The notes: generated by a model not told the origin, from the letters alone. Positions 1-9,217 are shown, numbered from the stretch's first letter. The stretch is DNA of 64,000 bases from Flavobacterium beibuense (GCF_004151245.1 NZ_JUIW01000002.1:310001-374000), one strand, 5' to 3'. Translations and numbers: made by a program.

Positions 1-447
1 ATACACGTAACTCCTACCGGAGAAATGCTTAGAAATATGAATATTCGTGACGGATATGCTATGAAAGCTGCTGTAGAGAACGGTTATACTGTTTGTATTA
101 TTTCCGGAGGCAGTAACGAAGGTGTTCGTGTAAGATTAAGAAATTTAGGAATAACAGACATTTACCTTGGAGTTTCTGACAAAGTAGAAACCTTTGACGA
201 GTTTACTGATATTTACAATATTAAACCTGAACAGGTACTTTATATGGGAGATGATATCCCTGATTATCATGTAATGAAACTGGTAGGCTTACCTACATGC
301 CCGCAGGATGCAGCCCCTGAAATTAAAGAACTTAGCAGGTATATATCTCACAAAAACGGAGGTACAGGCTGTGTAAGGGACGTTATAGAACAGGTAATGA
401 AAGTACAGGGTAAATGGATGGAACATTTTAATGCCAAATACGACTAA
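1..447 (+). CDS. kdsC: KdsC-type HAD phosphatase, 5'-truncated by window edge
   Basis: The reading frame is open from base 1, so the first ATG at 25 is internal and the gene starts outside the window; 148 residues are visible. The residues match the C-terminal part of small cap-less HAD phosphatases of the KdsC group, which remove the phosphate from KDO-8-phosphate during lipid A/inner-core synthesis in the cytoplasm. Visible HAD motifs are motif II IISGGSNEG (Ser) and motif IV MGDDIPD (the acidic pair that binds Mg). KdsC proteins are about 170-180 residues, so only about 25-30 N-terminal residues with the nucleophile Asp are missing. It is followed 48 nt later by the UbiA and Maf genes on the same strand, so it may lead that unit. 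The exact substrate is inferred from family resemblance. Confidence 0.75.
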   Translation: MHVTPTGEMLRNMNIRDGYAMKAAVENGYTVCIISGGSNEGVRVRLRNLGITDIYLGVSDKVETFDEFTDIYNIKPEQVLYMGDDIPDYHVMKLVGLPTCPQDAAPEIKELSRYISHKNGGTGCVRDVIEQVMKVQGKWMEHFNAKYD

Positions 448-495
448 AATTAAATTAAGAAAACACACAGAACATAAACTTATTTAACCCATAAA

Positions 496-1404
496 ATGAA
501 ATCAGCCAGACTTATACGATACGGAAACCTATTATTCTTAGCATTTACCTTTTGTGCGTTTCGCTACGGCTTCTTAGAGCAACAGCAAGGATTAACACTT
601 GCGTTGAATCAGTTGCAGTTTCTTATGCTGGTTTTCTCTTGTGTATGTATTGCTGCAGGAGGTTTTTTGATTAATAATATAATAGATGGTAACAGCGAGA
701 TTAACTTTGGTATAAGCGAAGCAAAGGGGTATAATCTTTATGCCGCACTTAATATTGTTGGTGTAGGTATAGGTTTTTATTTGTCAAATCTTATTGGTAA
801 ACCCGGATTTGCTTTACTTTTCATCTTAATAGCTGCTACAATGTATTTTTATGCTACTAATCTTAAATATACTATAGTAGTAAATAACCTTATTATAGCT
901 TTTTTAGTCGCAATAAGTATACTTGTTGTGGGTATTTATGATCTATACCCAATGATTACACCTGAAAATCAAAAATATTTAGGTACGCTGTTTGGCATTT
1001 TTATAGATTTTTCCATTTTTACATTTGTGATAAGCTTTATAAGAGAAATTGTAAAAAACATACGAGATGTAAATAAGGACTATAATGAAGGGATAAACAC
1101 TCTTCCTATTGCTTTAGGCAAGGAAAGAATGGCAAAAGCTGCTTTTGTATTGTCTCTAATACCTGTAGGATTACTACTTTATTATGCTAACACTTATCTT
1201 ATTAATGATAAGGCAACGCTACTTTATGCGCTAATCTATCTTTTATTGTTTGTTCTTGGCCCGCTTATTTATTTTATGATAGGATTATGGACTGCAAAAA
1301 CAGAAAAAGACTTTGACAGGTTAAGTCTGGTTTTAAAAATTGTATTGGCTTTTGCGGCATTATCTATAGTAGTAATAACTTTTAATATTCAGAACAATGC
1401 TTAA
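496..1404 (+). CDS. UbiA-family prenyltransferase
   Basis: A 302-residue polytopic membrane protein with about eight hydrophobic helices, resembling flavobacterial UbiA-family enzymes often labelled geranylgeranylglycerol-phosphate geranylgeranyltransferase. UbiA enzymes transfer a prenyl chain onto an acceptor in the membrane. The first Asp-rich motif is degenerate here (NNIIDGNSE, near residues 61-69, where NDxxD is classical). The second is recognisable as REIVKNIRDVNKDYNEG near 182-198, followed by the family TLPIALG segment. The stop overlaps the Maf start by 8 nt, which implies translational coupling. The acceptor substrate cannot be told from sequence; menaquinone or another isoprenoid pathway is possible. 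The weakened first motif is shared by the flavobacterial relatives I know, so it is not by itself a sign of inactivity. Confidence 0.75.
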   Translation: MKSARLIRYGNLLFLAFTFCAFRYGFLEQQQGLTLALNQLQFLMLVFSCVCIAAGGFLINNIIDGNSEINFGISEAKGYNLYAALNIVGVGIGFYLSNLIGKPGFALLFILIAATMYFYATNLKYTIVVNNLIIAFLVAISILVVGIYDLYPMITPENQKYLGTLFGIFIDFSIFTFVISFIREIVKNIRDVNKDYNEGINTLPIALGKERMAKAAFVLSLIPVGLLLYYANTYLINDKATLLYALIYLLLFVLGPLIYFMIGLWTAKTEKDFDRLSLVLKIVLAFAALSIVVITFNIQNNA

Positions 1405-1984
1405 GGAAAAATTAAAAGATTACAATGTTATACTTGCCTCCGGTTCACCCAGAAGGCAGAAGTTTATGAAAGAACTGGATATAGACTTTGAAATCCGATT
1501 AAAGGATGTGGAGGAGGTTTATCCTGAAAATTTACAGGGAGCAGAAATTACGGACTATTTGGCTGAATTGAAAGCCGCTGCCCTACTCGATACACTGTCT
1601 GATAATGATATCCTTATAACCAGCGATACAATTGTTTGGCATAACAATAAGGCATTAGGCAAACCAACTGATAAAAATGATGCTTTTGTCATGCTAAAGG
1701 CTTTATCAGGAAATGTTCACGAAGTAATTACTTCAGTTTGCATAAAAAGTAACAGCAAATCCCATATTTTTAATGAAACAACCAGAGTATCTTTTAATAC
1801 CCTTAGCGACGATGAGATAAATTATTATCTTGATAATTACAGGCCTTATGATAAGGCTGGTGCTTATGGTATACAGGAATGGATTGGGCTTGTGGCAATT
1901 GCTAAAATAGAAGGCTCATATGTAAATGTTGTGGGGATGCCGGTTGATAAAGTTTATCAGCATTTAATAACTTTTACTAAATAA
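1397..1984 (+). CDS. maf: Maf family nucleoside triphosphate pyrophosphatase
   Basis: A 195-residue cytoplasmic protein of normal Maf length. Maf proteins hydrolyse non-canonical or m5U/dTTP/UTP-type nucleoside triphosphates to the monophosphate. The N-terminal signature ASGSPRRQ is at residues 15-22 and binds the triphosphate. The catalytic segment TSDTIVW (around 75-81) carries the conserved Asp, and KPTD follows near 92. The C-terminal block AYGIQEW (155-161) matches the dTTP/UTP-specific YhdE-like subgroup. The start ATG lies inside the last codons of the UbiA gene, so the two are probably co-translated. The next gene starts 26 nt downstream. Substrate preference is inferred from the family. 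Confidence 0.9.
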   Translation: MLKEKLKDYNVILASGSPRRQKFMKELDIDFEIRLKDVEEVYPENLQGAEITDYLAELKAAALLDTLSDNDILITSDTIVWHNNKALGKPTDKNDAFVMLKALSGNVHEVITSVCIKSNSKSHIFNETTRVSFNTLSDDEINYYLDNYRPYDKAGAYGIQEWIGLVAIAKIEGSYVNVVGMPVDKVYQHLITFTK

Positions 1985-2010
1985 TACAAAGGCCTAAAGC
2001 CTATAAAATC

Positions 2011-4500
2011 ATGCATAAATTATTAAGTTACCTCTTTATATTATGTTGTGTAGTTGGTTATGCACAACAACCTCAAAAACCATCTTCAGTAGAAATATAC
2101 CATAAAATAGAAAAGCTGAACTTTTTAGGTTCGGCTCTGTATATTGCTGCACATCCCGATGATGAAAACACACGGCTCATTTCTTATCTTTCTAACGAAG
2201 ACATGGCTCATACAGGCTATTTGGCCCTTACCCGTGGAGATGGCGGACAAAACCTTATCGGCCTTGAATTAAGGGAATTATTAGGGGTTATACGTACTCA
2301 GGAGCTTATTGAGGCCAGAAAAATAGACGGAGGAGAACAGTTTTTCAGTCGTGCAAACGATTTTGGTTTCTCAAAGATGCCAAACGAAACACTACAGATT
2401 TGGGATAAGGAAGAAGTGCTTGAAGATATGGTTTGGGTAATACGTAAATTCCAGCCGGATGTTATTATCAATCGTTTTGACCACCGAACCCCTGGTTCAA
2501 CACATGGTCATCATACTTCTTCAGCAATGCTTACCCAGGAAGCTTACAGTTTAGCAAATGATCCTCGTTATGCTGTTAATCAGCTTCAATTTGTAAATAC
2601 ATGGCAGCCTAAGCGAGTGTTCTTTAATGTTTCATGGTGGTTTTTTGGAGGTAAAGAACAATTTGACAAGGCTGACAAATCTAGATATATCAACCTGTCT
2701 ACAGGTGTTTATTACCCAATGTTAGGCAAATCCAATCAGGAAATTGCGGCATTAAGCCGAAGCAGGCACCGATCTCAGGGATTTGGTACAAGTGGAGCAC
2801 GTGGGGATGATATGGAGTACCTGGAGCTTATTAAAGGAAGTAATTTAAAAGACAAACAAAACCTTTTTGAAGGTATTGATACTTCCTGGAACAGGGTTAA
2901 AGGCGGTAAAGAGATTGGTGAAGCCGTACAGCAGATACTAAATAATTTCGATTTTAAAAATCCTTCAGCATCTGTTCCCGCATTAACAGCTGTTTATATA
3001 AATATTGCAAATATTGAAGATAAACACTGGAAAGAGATTAAGTTAAAAGAAATTAAAGAAATTATAGCAGCATGTAGCGGACTTTTTATTGAAGCTGTAG
3101 CAGAGAATCAGTCTGCCACACCGGGTAGTGATATTTCAATACGCTGGGAAGCTATAAACCGAAGTCCGGTTCCTATGGTTTTAAAATATATTGGTGTATT
3201 ACCTGAAAATAAAACCTTTGTCCAGGATTTAGTTCTGGACAACAATATAGATCAGGGAAATACAATTTCGGTAACAATACCTAAAACAGCTAATTATACT
3301 TCACCTTATTGGTTAAAAGAAAAGGGAAATAAAGGAATGTATACTGTTAGCGATCAGCAAAACATTGGTATTCCTGATATTATCCGTGAGATGGAAGTTA
3401 GCTTTGTTATTGAAGTAAACGGCGTGGCTATCCCTTTTACAAAAGAACTGGTATATAAATATACAGATCCTGCTTTTGGTGAAGTTTATCAGCCTTTTGA
3501 TGTAGTACCTGCCGTGACAACTAAAATAATAAACAAAGTACAGTTGTTTAAAGACAACAGAAAGCAACAGGTACTGATAAAGATACATGCAGGGAAAGAC
3601 AATTGTTCGGGTAATCTTGAGCTAAGGCTTCCTAACACATGGAAAGTTAATCCTGCTTCTATTCCTTTTGATTTAAAGAATAAAGGAAGCGAAATTACCG
3701 TGAGTTTTGAGGTTACTCCACCTACTGAACCGGAAGAAGCAGAAGCTGAAAGTATTGCTTTAATTGATGGTGCAAAATATGATAAAGAACAGATAATTAT
3801 AGATTATCCTCATATTGCAAAACAACAAGTGTTAATGCCTTCTATAGCTAAATTCACAAAGGTAGATTTAGAAATTAAAGGACGTAGAATAGCTTATATA
3901 ATGGGTGCCGGAGACAACGTTCCTGAAAGCCTGAGACAAATGGGCTATGAAGTTACCCTGTTGACACCAGAAGCTATTTCACCGGAGACATTGACAGGTT
4001 TTGATGCCATAATTATGGGTATACGCTGTTATAATGTACTAGAATCATTAGAGTTTAAGCAGCAGATGCTTTTTGATTATGTAAAGGAAGGTGGTAACAT
4101 GGTGGTACAATATAATACTACAGGACATTTGTCTATAAAAGATATAGCTCCTTATCCTATCAGGATATCAAGAGACAGGGTTACTGAAGAAGATGCAAAA
4201 GTTACGTTTTTAGATCCTTCAAATGATGTATTAAACCGACCTAACAAGATAACCAACAGAGATTTTAAGGGCTGGGTACAGGAACAGGGATTGTACTATC
4301 CGGACGAATGGGCATCGGAATTTACCCCTATCCTATCCTCTCATGATAAAGGTGAATCTCCAAAAAAAGGTGCGTTGCTTATAGCGAAGCACGGAAAAGG
4401 TTATTATATTTATACCGGCCTGAGCTTTTTCAGAGAGCTTCCTGAAGGTGTTTCTGGGGCTTACAGGCTAATGGCTAATATTATTGCTTTAGGTAAATAA
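2011..4500 (+). CDS. Secreted PIG-L family deacetylase with C-terminal ThuA/GATase-like region
   Basis: 829 residues with an N-terminal signal peptide ending around GYAQ (residues 16-19). The LmbE/PIG-L zinc-deacetylase domain follows: the signature AAHPDDE lies near residues 46-52 and the second zinc-site segment THGHH near 168-172. PIG-L enzymes remove acetyl groups from N-acetylglucosamine-type sugars. The middle (about 350-620) looks like beta-rich Ig-like domains. The last 200 residues, with KGRRIAYIMGAGDNVPESL and the later GYYIYTGLSFFRELP, resemble the ThuA/glutamine-amidotransferase-like fold seen in other Bacteroidetes PIG-L proteins. It is followed by a tiny membrane-peptide gene and a sodium:solute symporter on the same strand, which suggests that a deacetylated sugar product is imported. 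The substrate and that link are inference. Confidence 0.85.
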   Translation: MHKLLSYLFILCCVVGYAQQPQKPSSVEIYHKIEKLNFLGSALYIAAHPDDENTRLISYLSNEDMAHTGYLALTRGDGGQNLIGLELRELLGVIRTQELIEARKIDGGEQFFSRANDFGFSKMPNETLQIWDKEEVLEDMVWVIRKFQPDVIINRFDHRTPGSTHGHHTSSAMLTQEAYSLANDPRYAVNQLQFVNTWQPKRVFFNVSWWFFGGKEQFDKADKSRYINLSTGVYYPMLGKSNQEIAALSRSRHRSQGFGTSGARGDDMEYLELIKGSNLKDKQNLFEGIDTSWNRVKGGKEIGEAVQQILNNFDFKNPSASVPALTAVYINIANIEDKHWKEIKLKEIKEIIAACSGLFIEAVAENQSATPGSDISIRWEAINRSPVPMVLKYIGVLPENKTFVQDLVLDNNIDQGNTISVTIPKTANYTSPYWLKEKGNKGMYTVSDQQNIGIPDIIREMEVSFVIEVNGVAIPFTKELVYKYTDPAFGEVYQPFDVVPAVTTKIINKVQLFKDNRKQQVLIKIHAGKDNCSGNLELRLPNTWKVNPASIPFDLKNKGSEITVSFEVTPPTEPEEAEAESIALIDGAKYDKEQIIIDYPHIAKQQVLMPSIAKFTKVDLEIKGRRIAYIMGAGDNVPESLRQMGYEVTLLTPEAISPETLTGFDAIIMGIRCYNVLESLEFKQQMLFDYVKEGGNMVVQYNTTGHLSIKDIAPYPIRISRDRVTEEDAKVTFLDPSNDVLNRPNKITNRDFKGWVQEQGLYYPDEWASEFTPILSSHDKGESPKKGALLIAKHGKGYYIYTGLSFFRELPEGVSGAYRLMANIIALGK

Positions 4501-4565
4501 AGGGATTTACATGTAACAATTAAGTTTGTTATCAGTCCTATATATCGAAGTTAAAAAGGAATTGT

Positions 4566-4670
4566 ATGAAAGATAATCCGACAAAATGGAAAAAAAGTTA
4601 TTCGTTGGTGCTGCTGCTTAACGTTATCTACATACTTATTTTTTATTTTATAATGCAAATCTTTACATAG
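4566..4670 (+). CDS. 34-residue single-pass membrane peptide, translationally linked to the symporter
   Basis: This short ORF encodes 34 residues: a basic hydrophilic start (MKDNPTKWKKSY) and then one hydrophobic helix (SLVLLLNVIYILIFYFIM). Its stop TAG ends one base before the ATG of the symporter gene, the spacing expected for translational coupling. I recall comparably small proteins preceding sodium:solute symporters in other Flavobacteria, but cannot run a search. It could be an accessory subunit, as small membrane peptides are for some SSS-family and other transporters (for example the YhdT-PanF pairing). The composition argues against a chance ORF: it has charged residues before the helix and a clean 18-20 residue span. 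Function is unknown. Confidence 0.65.
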   Translation: MKDNPTKWKKSYSLVLLLNVIYILIFYFIMQIFT

Positions 4671-4671
4671 C

Positions 4672-6378
4672 ATGCAGACAATTGACTGGATTATACTTTC
4701 GGTTACATTACTCTTTATCGTCGTTTACGGGGTTTTAAAAACCCGCGGAAGCAAGAATGTTGAAGAATTTATACTTGGTAATAACGAAACTCCCTGGTGG
4801 ACGGTTGGTCTTTCTGTTATGGCAACACAGGCAAGCGCCATTACCTTTCTATCCACACCGGGACAGGCATACCATGACGGTATGGGTTTTGTGCAGTTCT
4901 ATTTCGGTCTGCCGCTAGCTATGGTAGTAATATGCCTTACATTTATTCCTATATACCATAAATTAAAAGTATTTACGGCCTATGAATTTCTGGAACAGCG
5001 TTTTGACCTTAAAACAAGGTCTTTAGCCTCTATAATTTTTCTTATACAGCGCGGACTCGGCACCGGGTTAACAATTTATGCTCCGGCAATTATACTTTCT
5101 TCCCTTTTAGGCTGGAATCTTAACTTAATGAACTTTATGATAGGTTTATTAGTTATTATATATACATTCTCAGGTGGTACTAAAGCAGTAAATGTTACCC
5201 AAAAACAACAAATGTTTGTTATAATGACGGGTATGGCAATCACTTTTATTGTATTGCTGAATAATTTACCTGATGAACTTAGTTTTGGTAATGCCCTGCA
5301 TATTGCAGGTGCTAACGATAAAATGAATATTGTTAATTTTTCATTTGATCCTGGGCAACGCTATACAATATGGAGTGGTATTGCCGGTGGTTTCTTTTTG
5401 GCACTTGCCTATTTTGGAACTGACCAGTCTCAGGTACAACGTTATCTTTCGGGTAGATCTATAAGGGAAAGCCAAATGGGGCTTATTATGAACGGATTAT
5501 TGAAAGTACCTATGCAGTTCTTTATTCTGCTTATTGGCGTTATGGTTTTTATATTTTTCCAGTTCCACTCTGCCCCTTTACACTTTAACCCTAATAACGT
5601 AAAGGCGCTGCAGGAATCACAGTATAAAGATGAATATAATGGACTTGAAAGGCAGCTGGATAATCTTGCTGATGAAAAGAAAGAGATCAGTATGCTCTAT
5701 GTAAACCAACTTAATCAGGATTATGACAATAAGGAACTTCATAATAAAATGATTGCCCTTAATACAAGAGAAAAAGATTTAAGAGATAAAGCTAAAGAAC
5801 TGATTAAAAAAGTAAACGAAAAGGCAGAAACTAACGATAAGGATTATGTTTTCCTGTACTTTATACTTAATTTTTTACCAAAGGGTCTTATCGGGTTATT
5901 GCTTGCAGTAATATTCTCGGCTGCAATGTCATCATCCGCCTCAGGACTTAATGCACTCGCCTCTACCACAGCTATAGATATCTACAAACGAAACGTAGGT
6001 AATAAATCGGAAAAACATTATGTAAATGCTACTAAGTTTTTTACCCTTCTATGGGGTATTGTAGCAATATTATTTGCCTGCGTAGGCACACTTTTTGAAA
6101 ACCTTATTCAGCTGGTAAACATTATAGGTTCTATTTTCTACGGAACGGTATTAGGTATATTCCTGGTAGCATTCTATATAAAATACATAAAAGCTGAGGC
6201 CATATTTTGGGGCGCACTGATTACTCAGGCTGTTGTTATTTACATATGGTACAAATATGCCCGTGTAGATGCAATTGGTTATTTATGGTTAAACTTTATA
6301 GGTGCCATGTTAACAATTGTATTATCTTTTATATTGCAACCATTATTTAATAAAACAAAACAAGAAGAAACTATATAA
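4672..6378 (+). CDS. Sodium:solute symporter (SSS family)
   Basis: A 568-residue inner-membrane transporter with about 13-14 helices, beginning MQTIDWIILSVTLLF. The SSS-family core is visible: GNNETPWWTVGLSVMATQASA (residues 37-57, TM2 region) and SGGTKAVNVTQKQQ (TM5 region). The sodium-site helix SAAMSSSASGLNALAS lies near 418-433. These carriers use the sodium gradient to import sugars, sialic acid, amino acids or similar small solutes. An unusual point is the long charged, coiled-coil-like insertion at roughly residues 310-390 between two helices. The gene follows the PIG-L deacetylase and a coupled membrane peptide. A strong terminator follows immediately. The substrate is not determinable; an amino sugar would suit the neighbour. 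Confidence 0.88.
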   Translation: MQTIDWIILSVTLLFIVVYGVLKTRGSKNVEEFILGNNETPWWTVGLSVMATQASAITFLSTPGQAYHDGMGFVQFYFGLPLAMVVICLTFIPIYHKLKVFTAYEFLEQRFDLKTRSLASIIFLIQRGLGTGLTIYAPAIILSSLLGWNLNLMNFMIGLLVIIYTFSGGTKAVNVTQKQQMFVIMTGMAITFIVLLNNLPDELSFGNALHIAGANDKMNIVNFSFDPGQRYTIWSGIAGGFFLALAYFGTDQSQVQRYLSGRSIRESQMGLIMNGLLKVPMQFFILLIGVMVFIFFQFHSAPLHFNPNNVKALQESQYKDEYNGLERQLDNLADEKKEISMLYVNQLNQDYDNKELHNKMIALNTREKDLRDKAKELIKKVNEKAETNDKDYVFLYFILNFLPKGLIGLLLAVIFSAAMSSSASGLNALASTTAIDIYKRNVGNKSEKHYVNATKFFTLLWGIVAILFACVGTLFENLIQLVNIIGSIFYGTVLGIFLVAFYIKYIKAEAIFWGALITQAVVIYIWYKYARVDAIGYLWLNFIGAMLTIVLSFILQPLFNKTKQEETI

Positions 6379-6380
6379 AT

Positions 6381-6409
6381 AAAAAAGCAGGCCAAAAGCC
6401 TGCTTTTTT
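6381..6409. terminator. Bidirectional intrinsic terminator
   Basis: GC-rich stem AGCAGGC/GCCTGCT with a CAAAA loop, flanked by A6 on the left and T6 on the right. It lies between the convergent symporter and DUF2911 genes and can serve both strands. Confidence 0.85.
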
Positions 6410-6427
6410 ATTATTTGGTTACTCAGA

Positions 6428-7282
6428 TTATTTTCTGCTCCATTCAAGAATAGAATCTTTATTCATTTTTACATAATCAAAGTTGTTAGCTTTTTCTGCA
6501 CCGGCAAGAGATTGTTTAGCAGTTTCTATAGCTCCTTTCTTATCCCCCATTTTAGCCTGGATAAGCGATTTTTGTCTTAAAATATAATAAGGAACATCCT
6601 GACCTTGTGGTGTTTTCGCGATAGCGTTATTAACCCACTCAAGAGCTTTGTTCATATCGGCATCAGACTGATAGTAATACTGTGCAGCTGCAAAATAATC
6701 ACTTGCAGTTGGTCCTGCCATAGCTGCCTCAATACTCTTAATAGCTACTTTCTTAGTAGGCACTTCAAACTTAAGCGTAACCTTAGTTCTTTCCCAAGAA
6801 AGCTCAAGATTAGCATAATCGTTATCTATGTCAGCGATATTTAAAGTAAATGTTTCAACATTTTTAGATAAAAACTCAGGTTTTACAGTAGCTCTTAAAG
6901 CCTCTTTGTTCTCGTCCCATTTTTCAGGAAGTCCCCAGTTATTGGTATCTTTATAGAAAATAATATCCCAACTGTCTGCTTTTGGTAAAGTATATAAAGC
7001 ATACTCACCTTTAGGAAGGGTTTTACCTGCAATAACTACATCTTCGCTAAAAGAAATTAAAGTGTTAGCGTTAGCCCCTGTTCTCCAAAGTTTTCCGAAA
7101 GGAACTAATTCTCCGTAAACCGATCTTCCTCTTGCACTTGGGCGGGAATAATCAATTTTAACATCTGTAAGGCCTACAGTCTGTTCAATTTTAGCATTAG
7201 GGCTGGCCATTGGTGTACGTACCTGTGCTGTTCCTGTTAAGCAACCCAGCACTATAGCTCCTGCAATAAGTAGTTTTTTCAT
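6428..7282 (-). CDS. Secreted DUF2911 protein with C-terminal TPR-like region
   Basis: 284 residues with a signal peptide (MKKLLIAGAIVLGCLTGTAQ). Residues 25-170 match the DUF2911 domain common in Bacteroidetes: the conserved features VKIDYSRPSARGRSVYGEL, PFGKLWRTGANANT and LPKGEYALYTLP are all visible. The last 110 residues are helical (AAQYYYQSDADMNKALEW, then LRQKSLIQAKMGDKKGAIET) and resemble one or two tetratricopeptide repeats. DUF2911 proteins are periplasmic or surface proteins of unknown activity. The gene is monocistronic and faces the symporter across a terminator. No catalytic residues can be assigned. Confidence 0.85.
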   Translation of the reverse strand: MKKLLIAGAIVLGCLTGTAQVRTPMASPNAKIEQTVGLTDVKIDYSRPSARGRSVYGELVPFGKLWRTGANANTLISFSEDVVIAGKTLPKGEYALYTLPKADSWDIIFYKDTNNWGLPEKWDENKEALRATVKPEFLSKNVETFTLNIADIDNDYANLELSWERTKVTLKFEVPTKKVAIKSIEAAMAGPTASDYFAAAQYYYQSDADMNKALEWVNNAIAKTPQGQDVPYYILRQKSLIQAKMGDKKGAIETAKQSLAGAEKANNFDYVKMNKDSILEWSRK

Positions 7283-7424
7283 TGTGAGTCTGATTTTTTA
7301 TAGAAATATATACTGCGAAATTAATCAATAACTGTTTTACGACTGTTAAAAAATACTAAAAATAGCGATGAACAAACCTTAAATTTCCCTCGTGTTTCCT
7401 AACTTCACACAACATTTAAAAATT

Positions 7425-7432
7425 TAGATTTG
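7425..7432 (+). promoter_or_regulatory. Consensus -7 element (TAGATTTG) overlapping the SRPBCC start codon
   Basis: A perfect TAnnTTTG octamer whose last three bases are the only available in-frame start (TTG). If it is used as a promoter, transcription would begin after the start codon, so either this match is accidental or the gene has an undetected upstream promoter. Confidence 0.3.
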
Positions 7433-7891
7433 TATACACTACACAAAAAACAAAATTTACCCGTAAGCTTACAGGAAGCCTGGGACTTTATTTCTACTCC
7501 CAAAAACCTTGCCGTAATTACACCTCCTTCGATGGGATTTGTAACTTTATCAGGAGACGACAGAAAAATGTTTGCCGGACAGATTATCCATTATACAATT
7601 ACTCCCTTGTTAGGTTATAAAATGGAATGGGTTACAGAGATTACTCACGTACAGGACAAACAGTTTTTTGTAGACGAACAGCGCTATGGACCCTATAAAT
7701 TTTGGCATCATAAACATTTTCTGAAAGAGATTCCGGGAGGAGTTGAAATGGAAGATATAGTTCATTACAAAATCCCCATGGGAATTTTAGGTAAAATGGC
7801 TCATCCAATCTTGGTAAAACCTAAGCTGGAGAAAATTTTTGAATACAGAAGAAATAAATTAATTGAGCTTTTTGGCGAATTTAAAGGATAA
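7430..7891 (+). CDS. SRPBCC (START/Bet v1-like) family protein
   Basis: 153 residues with the helix-grip pattern of SRPBCC ligand-binding proteins. It opens with a strand and helix, LPVSLQEAWDFISTPKNLAVI, then alternating strands such as FVDEQRYGPYKFWHHKHF and EDIVHYKIPMG, and closes with a long C-terminal helix. There is no ATG before residue 36 and an in-frame stop lies at 7400, so TTG at 7430 is the most plausible start. The photolyase gene begins 9 nt after its stop, so they are almost certainly co-transcribed. Members of this group next to photolyases are known in many bacteria, but no reaction is assigned. The ligand is unknown. Confidence 0.8.
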   Translation: MYTLHKKQNLPVSLQEAWDFISTPKNLAVITPPSMGFVTLSGDDRKMFAGQIIHYTITPLLGYKMEWVTEITHVQDKQFFVDEQRYGPYKFWHHKHFLKEIPGGVEMEDIVHYKIPMGILGKMAHPILVKPKLEKIFEYRRNKLIELFGEFKG

Positions 7892-7900
7892 GGAACAGAA

Positions 7901-9184
7901 ATGAATATATTTTGGTTTAGAAGGGATTTGCGTATTAATGATAATACAGGTTTGTATGAAGCCTTAACATCAGGAGAGAAAGTACTCCCTATTTTTATTT
8001 TTGACCCTAATATTCTTGAAGAATTGCCTAAAGATGATGCTAGGCTTACTTTTATCCATCAGTTGTTAGAGCAGATAAATACAGAACTTAAAAAGTATAA
8101 TAAATCGTTGGCGGTATTTTATGATACTCCTGAAAAAGTATTCAAACAATTACTTTCAGATAATGATATTAATACTGTTTTTACCAATCATGACTATGAG
8201 CCTTATGCTTTAAAAAGAGATAAACAAATACTTCAATTATTAAAGGATAACAATATTGATTTTAAAACTTTTAAAGATCAGGTTATTTTTGAAAAAGATG
8301 AAGTAGTTAAGGATGATGGAGACCCTTATGTGGTTTATACTCCATATATGAAAAAGTGGAAAGAGAAGTTTATCGTTAAGGATATAAGACAACATCATCC
8401 AGAAGATAAGCTATCTGAAATAGCATCCCACTCCTATCCTTTTTTAGACCTTAAAGATTTAGGTTTTACAGAAAGTACCATTAAGGTAAAATCTTATACC
8501 GTTACCACTACGCTTATAGATAATTATGAAGACACACGAAATATTCCGTCTATAGACGGGACATCTTATTTGAGTCCGCATTTAAGGTTTGGTTCTGTAA
8601 GTATTAGGGAAATGGTAAAAAAAGCCCTTGAAAGTAAAAACGGAACATTTTTAAATGAACTTATATGGAGAGAGTTCTTCATGCAGATATTGTGGCATTT
8701 TCCTGAAACTGTAAATAAAAGTTTTCGCTCTAAATATGATAATATTAAATGGAGGAATAACGAAAAGGAATTCAAAGCATGGTGTGAAGGGAAAACAGGT
8801 TATGCAATGGTTGATGCCGGTATGCGTGAACTTAACACTACCGGTTACATGCATAACAGGGTAAGAATGGTTGTTGCAAGTTTTTTATGCAAGCACCTGC
8901 TTATCGACTGGCGTTGGGGTGAAGCCTATTTTGCCGAAAAGCTGTTAGACTACGAACAGTCCAGCAACGTAGGTAACTGGCAATGGGCTGCAGGAAGTGG
9001 TGTTGATGCCGCACCATACTTCAGGGTATTTAACCCTATGGAACAGGTTAAAAAGTTTGACGGAGATTTTAAATATATAAAAAAATGGGTTCCTGAGTTT
9101 CAGGAGTTAAACTACAGGCCTATTGTAGATCATAAAGAAGCGAGGGAAAGGGTTTTGAAAGTTTATAAAGAAGCCGTTCAATAA
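7901..9184 (+). CDS. phrB: Cryptochrome/deoxyribodipyrimidine photolyase
   Basis: A 427-residue enzyme that repairs UV-induced pyrimidine dimers using light and reduced FAD. The N-terminal photolyase alpha/beta domain begins FWFRRDLRINDNTGLYEAL. The C-terminal FAD-binding domain shows SYLSPHLRFGSVS, LIWREFFMQILWHFP, MRELNTTGYMHNRVRM and LLDYEQSSNVGNWQWAAGSG. The Asn of YEQSSNVGNWQW and the Trp-rich segments agree with class I CPD photolyases, including residues of the electron-transfer chain. The short length (usually 430-480) comes from a compact N-terminal domain. It sits 9 nt after the SRPBCC gene. CPD versus cryptochrome function cannot be separated on sequence alone, but repair is more likely. 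Confidence 0.93.
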   Translation: MNIFWFRRDLRINDNTGLYEALTSGEKVLPIFIFDPNILEELPKDDARLTFIHQLLEQINTELKKYNKSLAVFYDTPEKVFKQLLSDNDINTVFTNHDYEPYALKRDKQILQLLKDNNIDFKTFKDQVIFEKDEVVKDDGDPYVVYTPYMKKWKEKFIVKDIRQHHPEDKLSEIASHSYPFLDLKDLGFTESTIKVKSYTVTTTLIDNYEDTRNIPSIDGTSYLSPHLRFGSVSIREMVKKALESKNGTFLNELIWREFFMQILWHFPETVNKSFRSKYDNIKWRNNEKEFKAWCEGKTGYAMVDAGMRELNTTGYMHNRVRMVVASFLCKHLLIDWRWGEAYFAEKLLDYEQSSNVGNWQWAAGSGVDAAPYFRVFNPMEQVKKFDGDFKYIKKWVPEFQELNYRPIVDHKEARERVLKVYKEAVQ

Positions 9185-9186
9185 TG

Positions 9187-9217
9187 TTTGTGCAACTGCA
9201 AACTTTAAATAAATTTG
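9187..9217 (+). promoter_or_regulatory. Bacteroidetes-type promoter TTTG-N19-TAAATTTG
   Basis: One of the best two-element promoters in the window: TTTG at 9187-9190 and TAAATTTG at 9210-9217, with a 19-nt spacer. The -7 ends 28 nt before the bestrophin-like ATG. Confidence 0.7.

Noticed and set aside
2011..4500. Type IX secretion C-terminal sorting domain on the PIG-L protein and other exported proteins
   Set aside because: I looked for the Gly/Lys-rich CTD signatures at the C-termini of the long exported proteins and saw none; the PIG-L C-terminus is ThuA/GATase-like.
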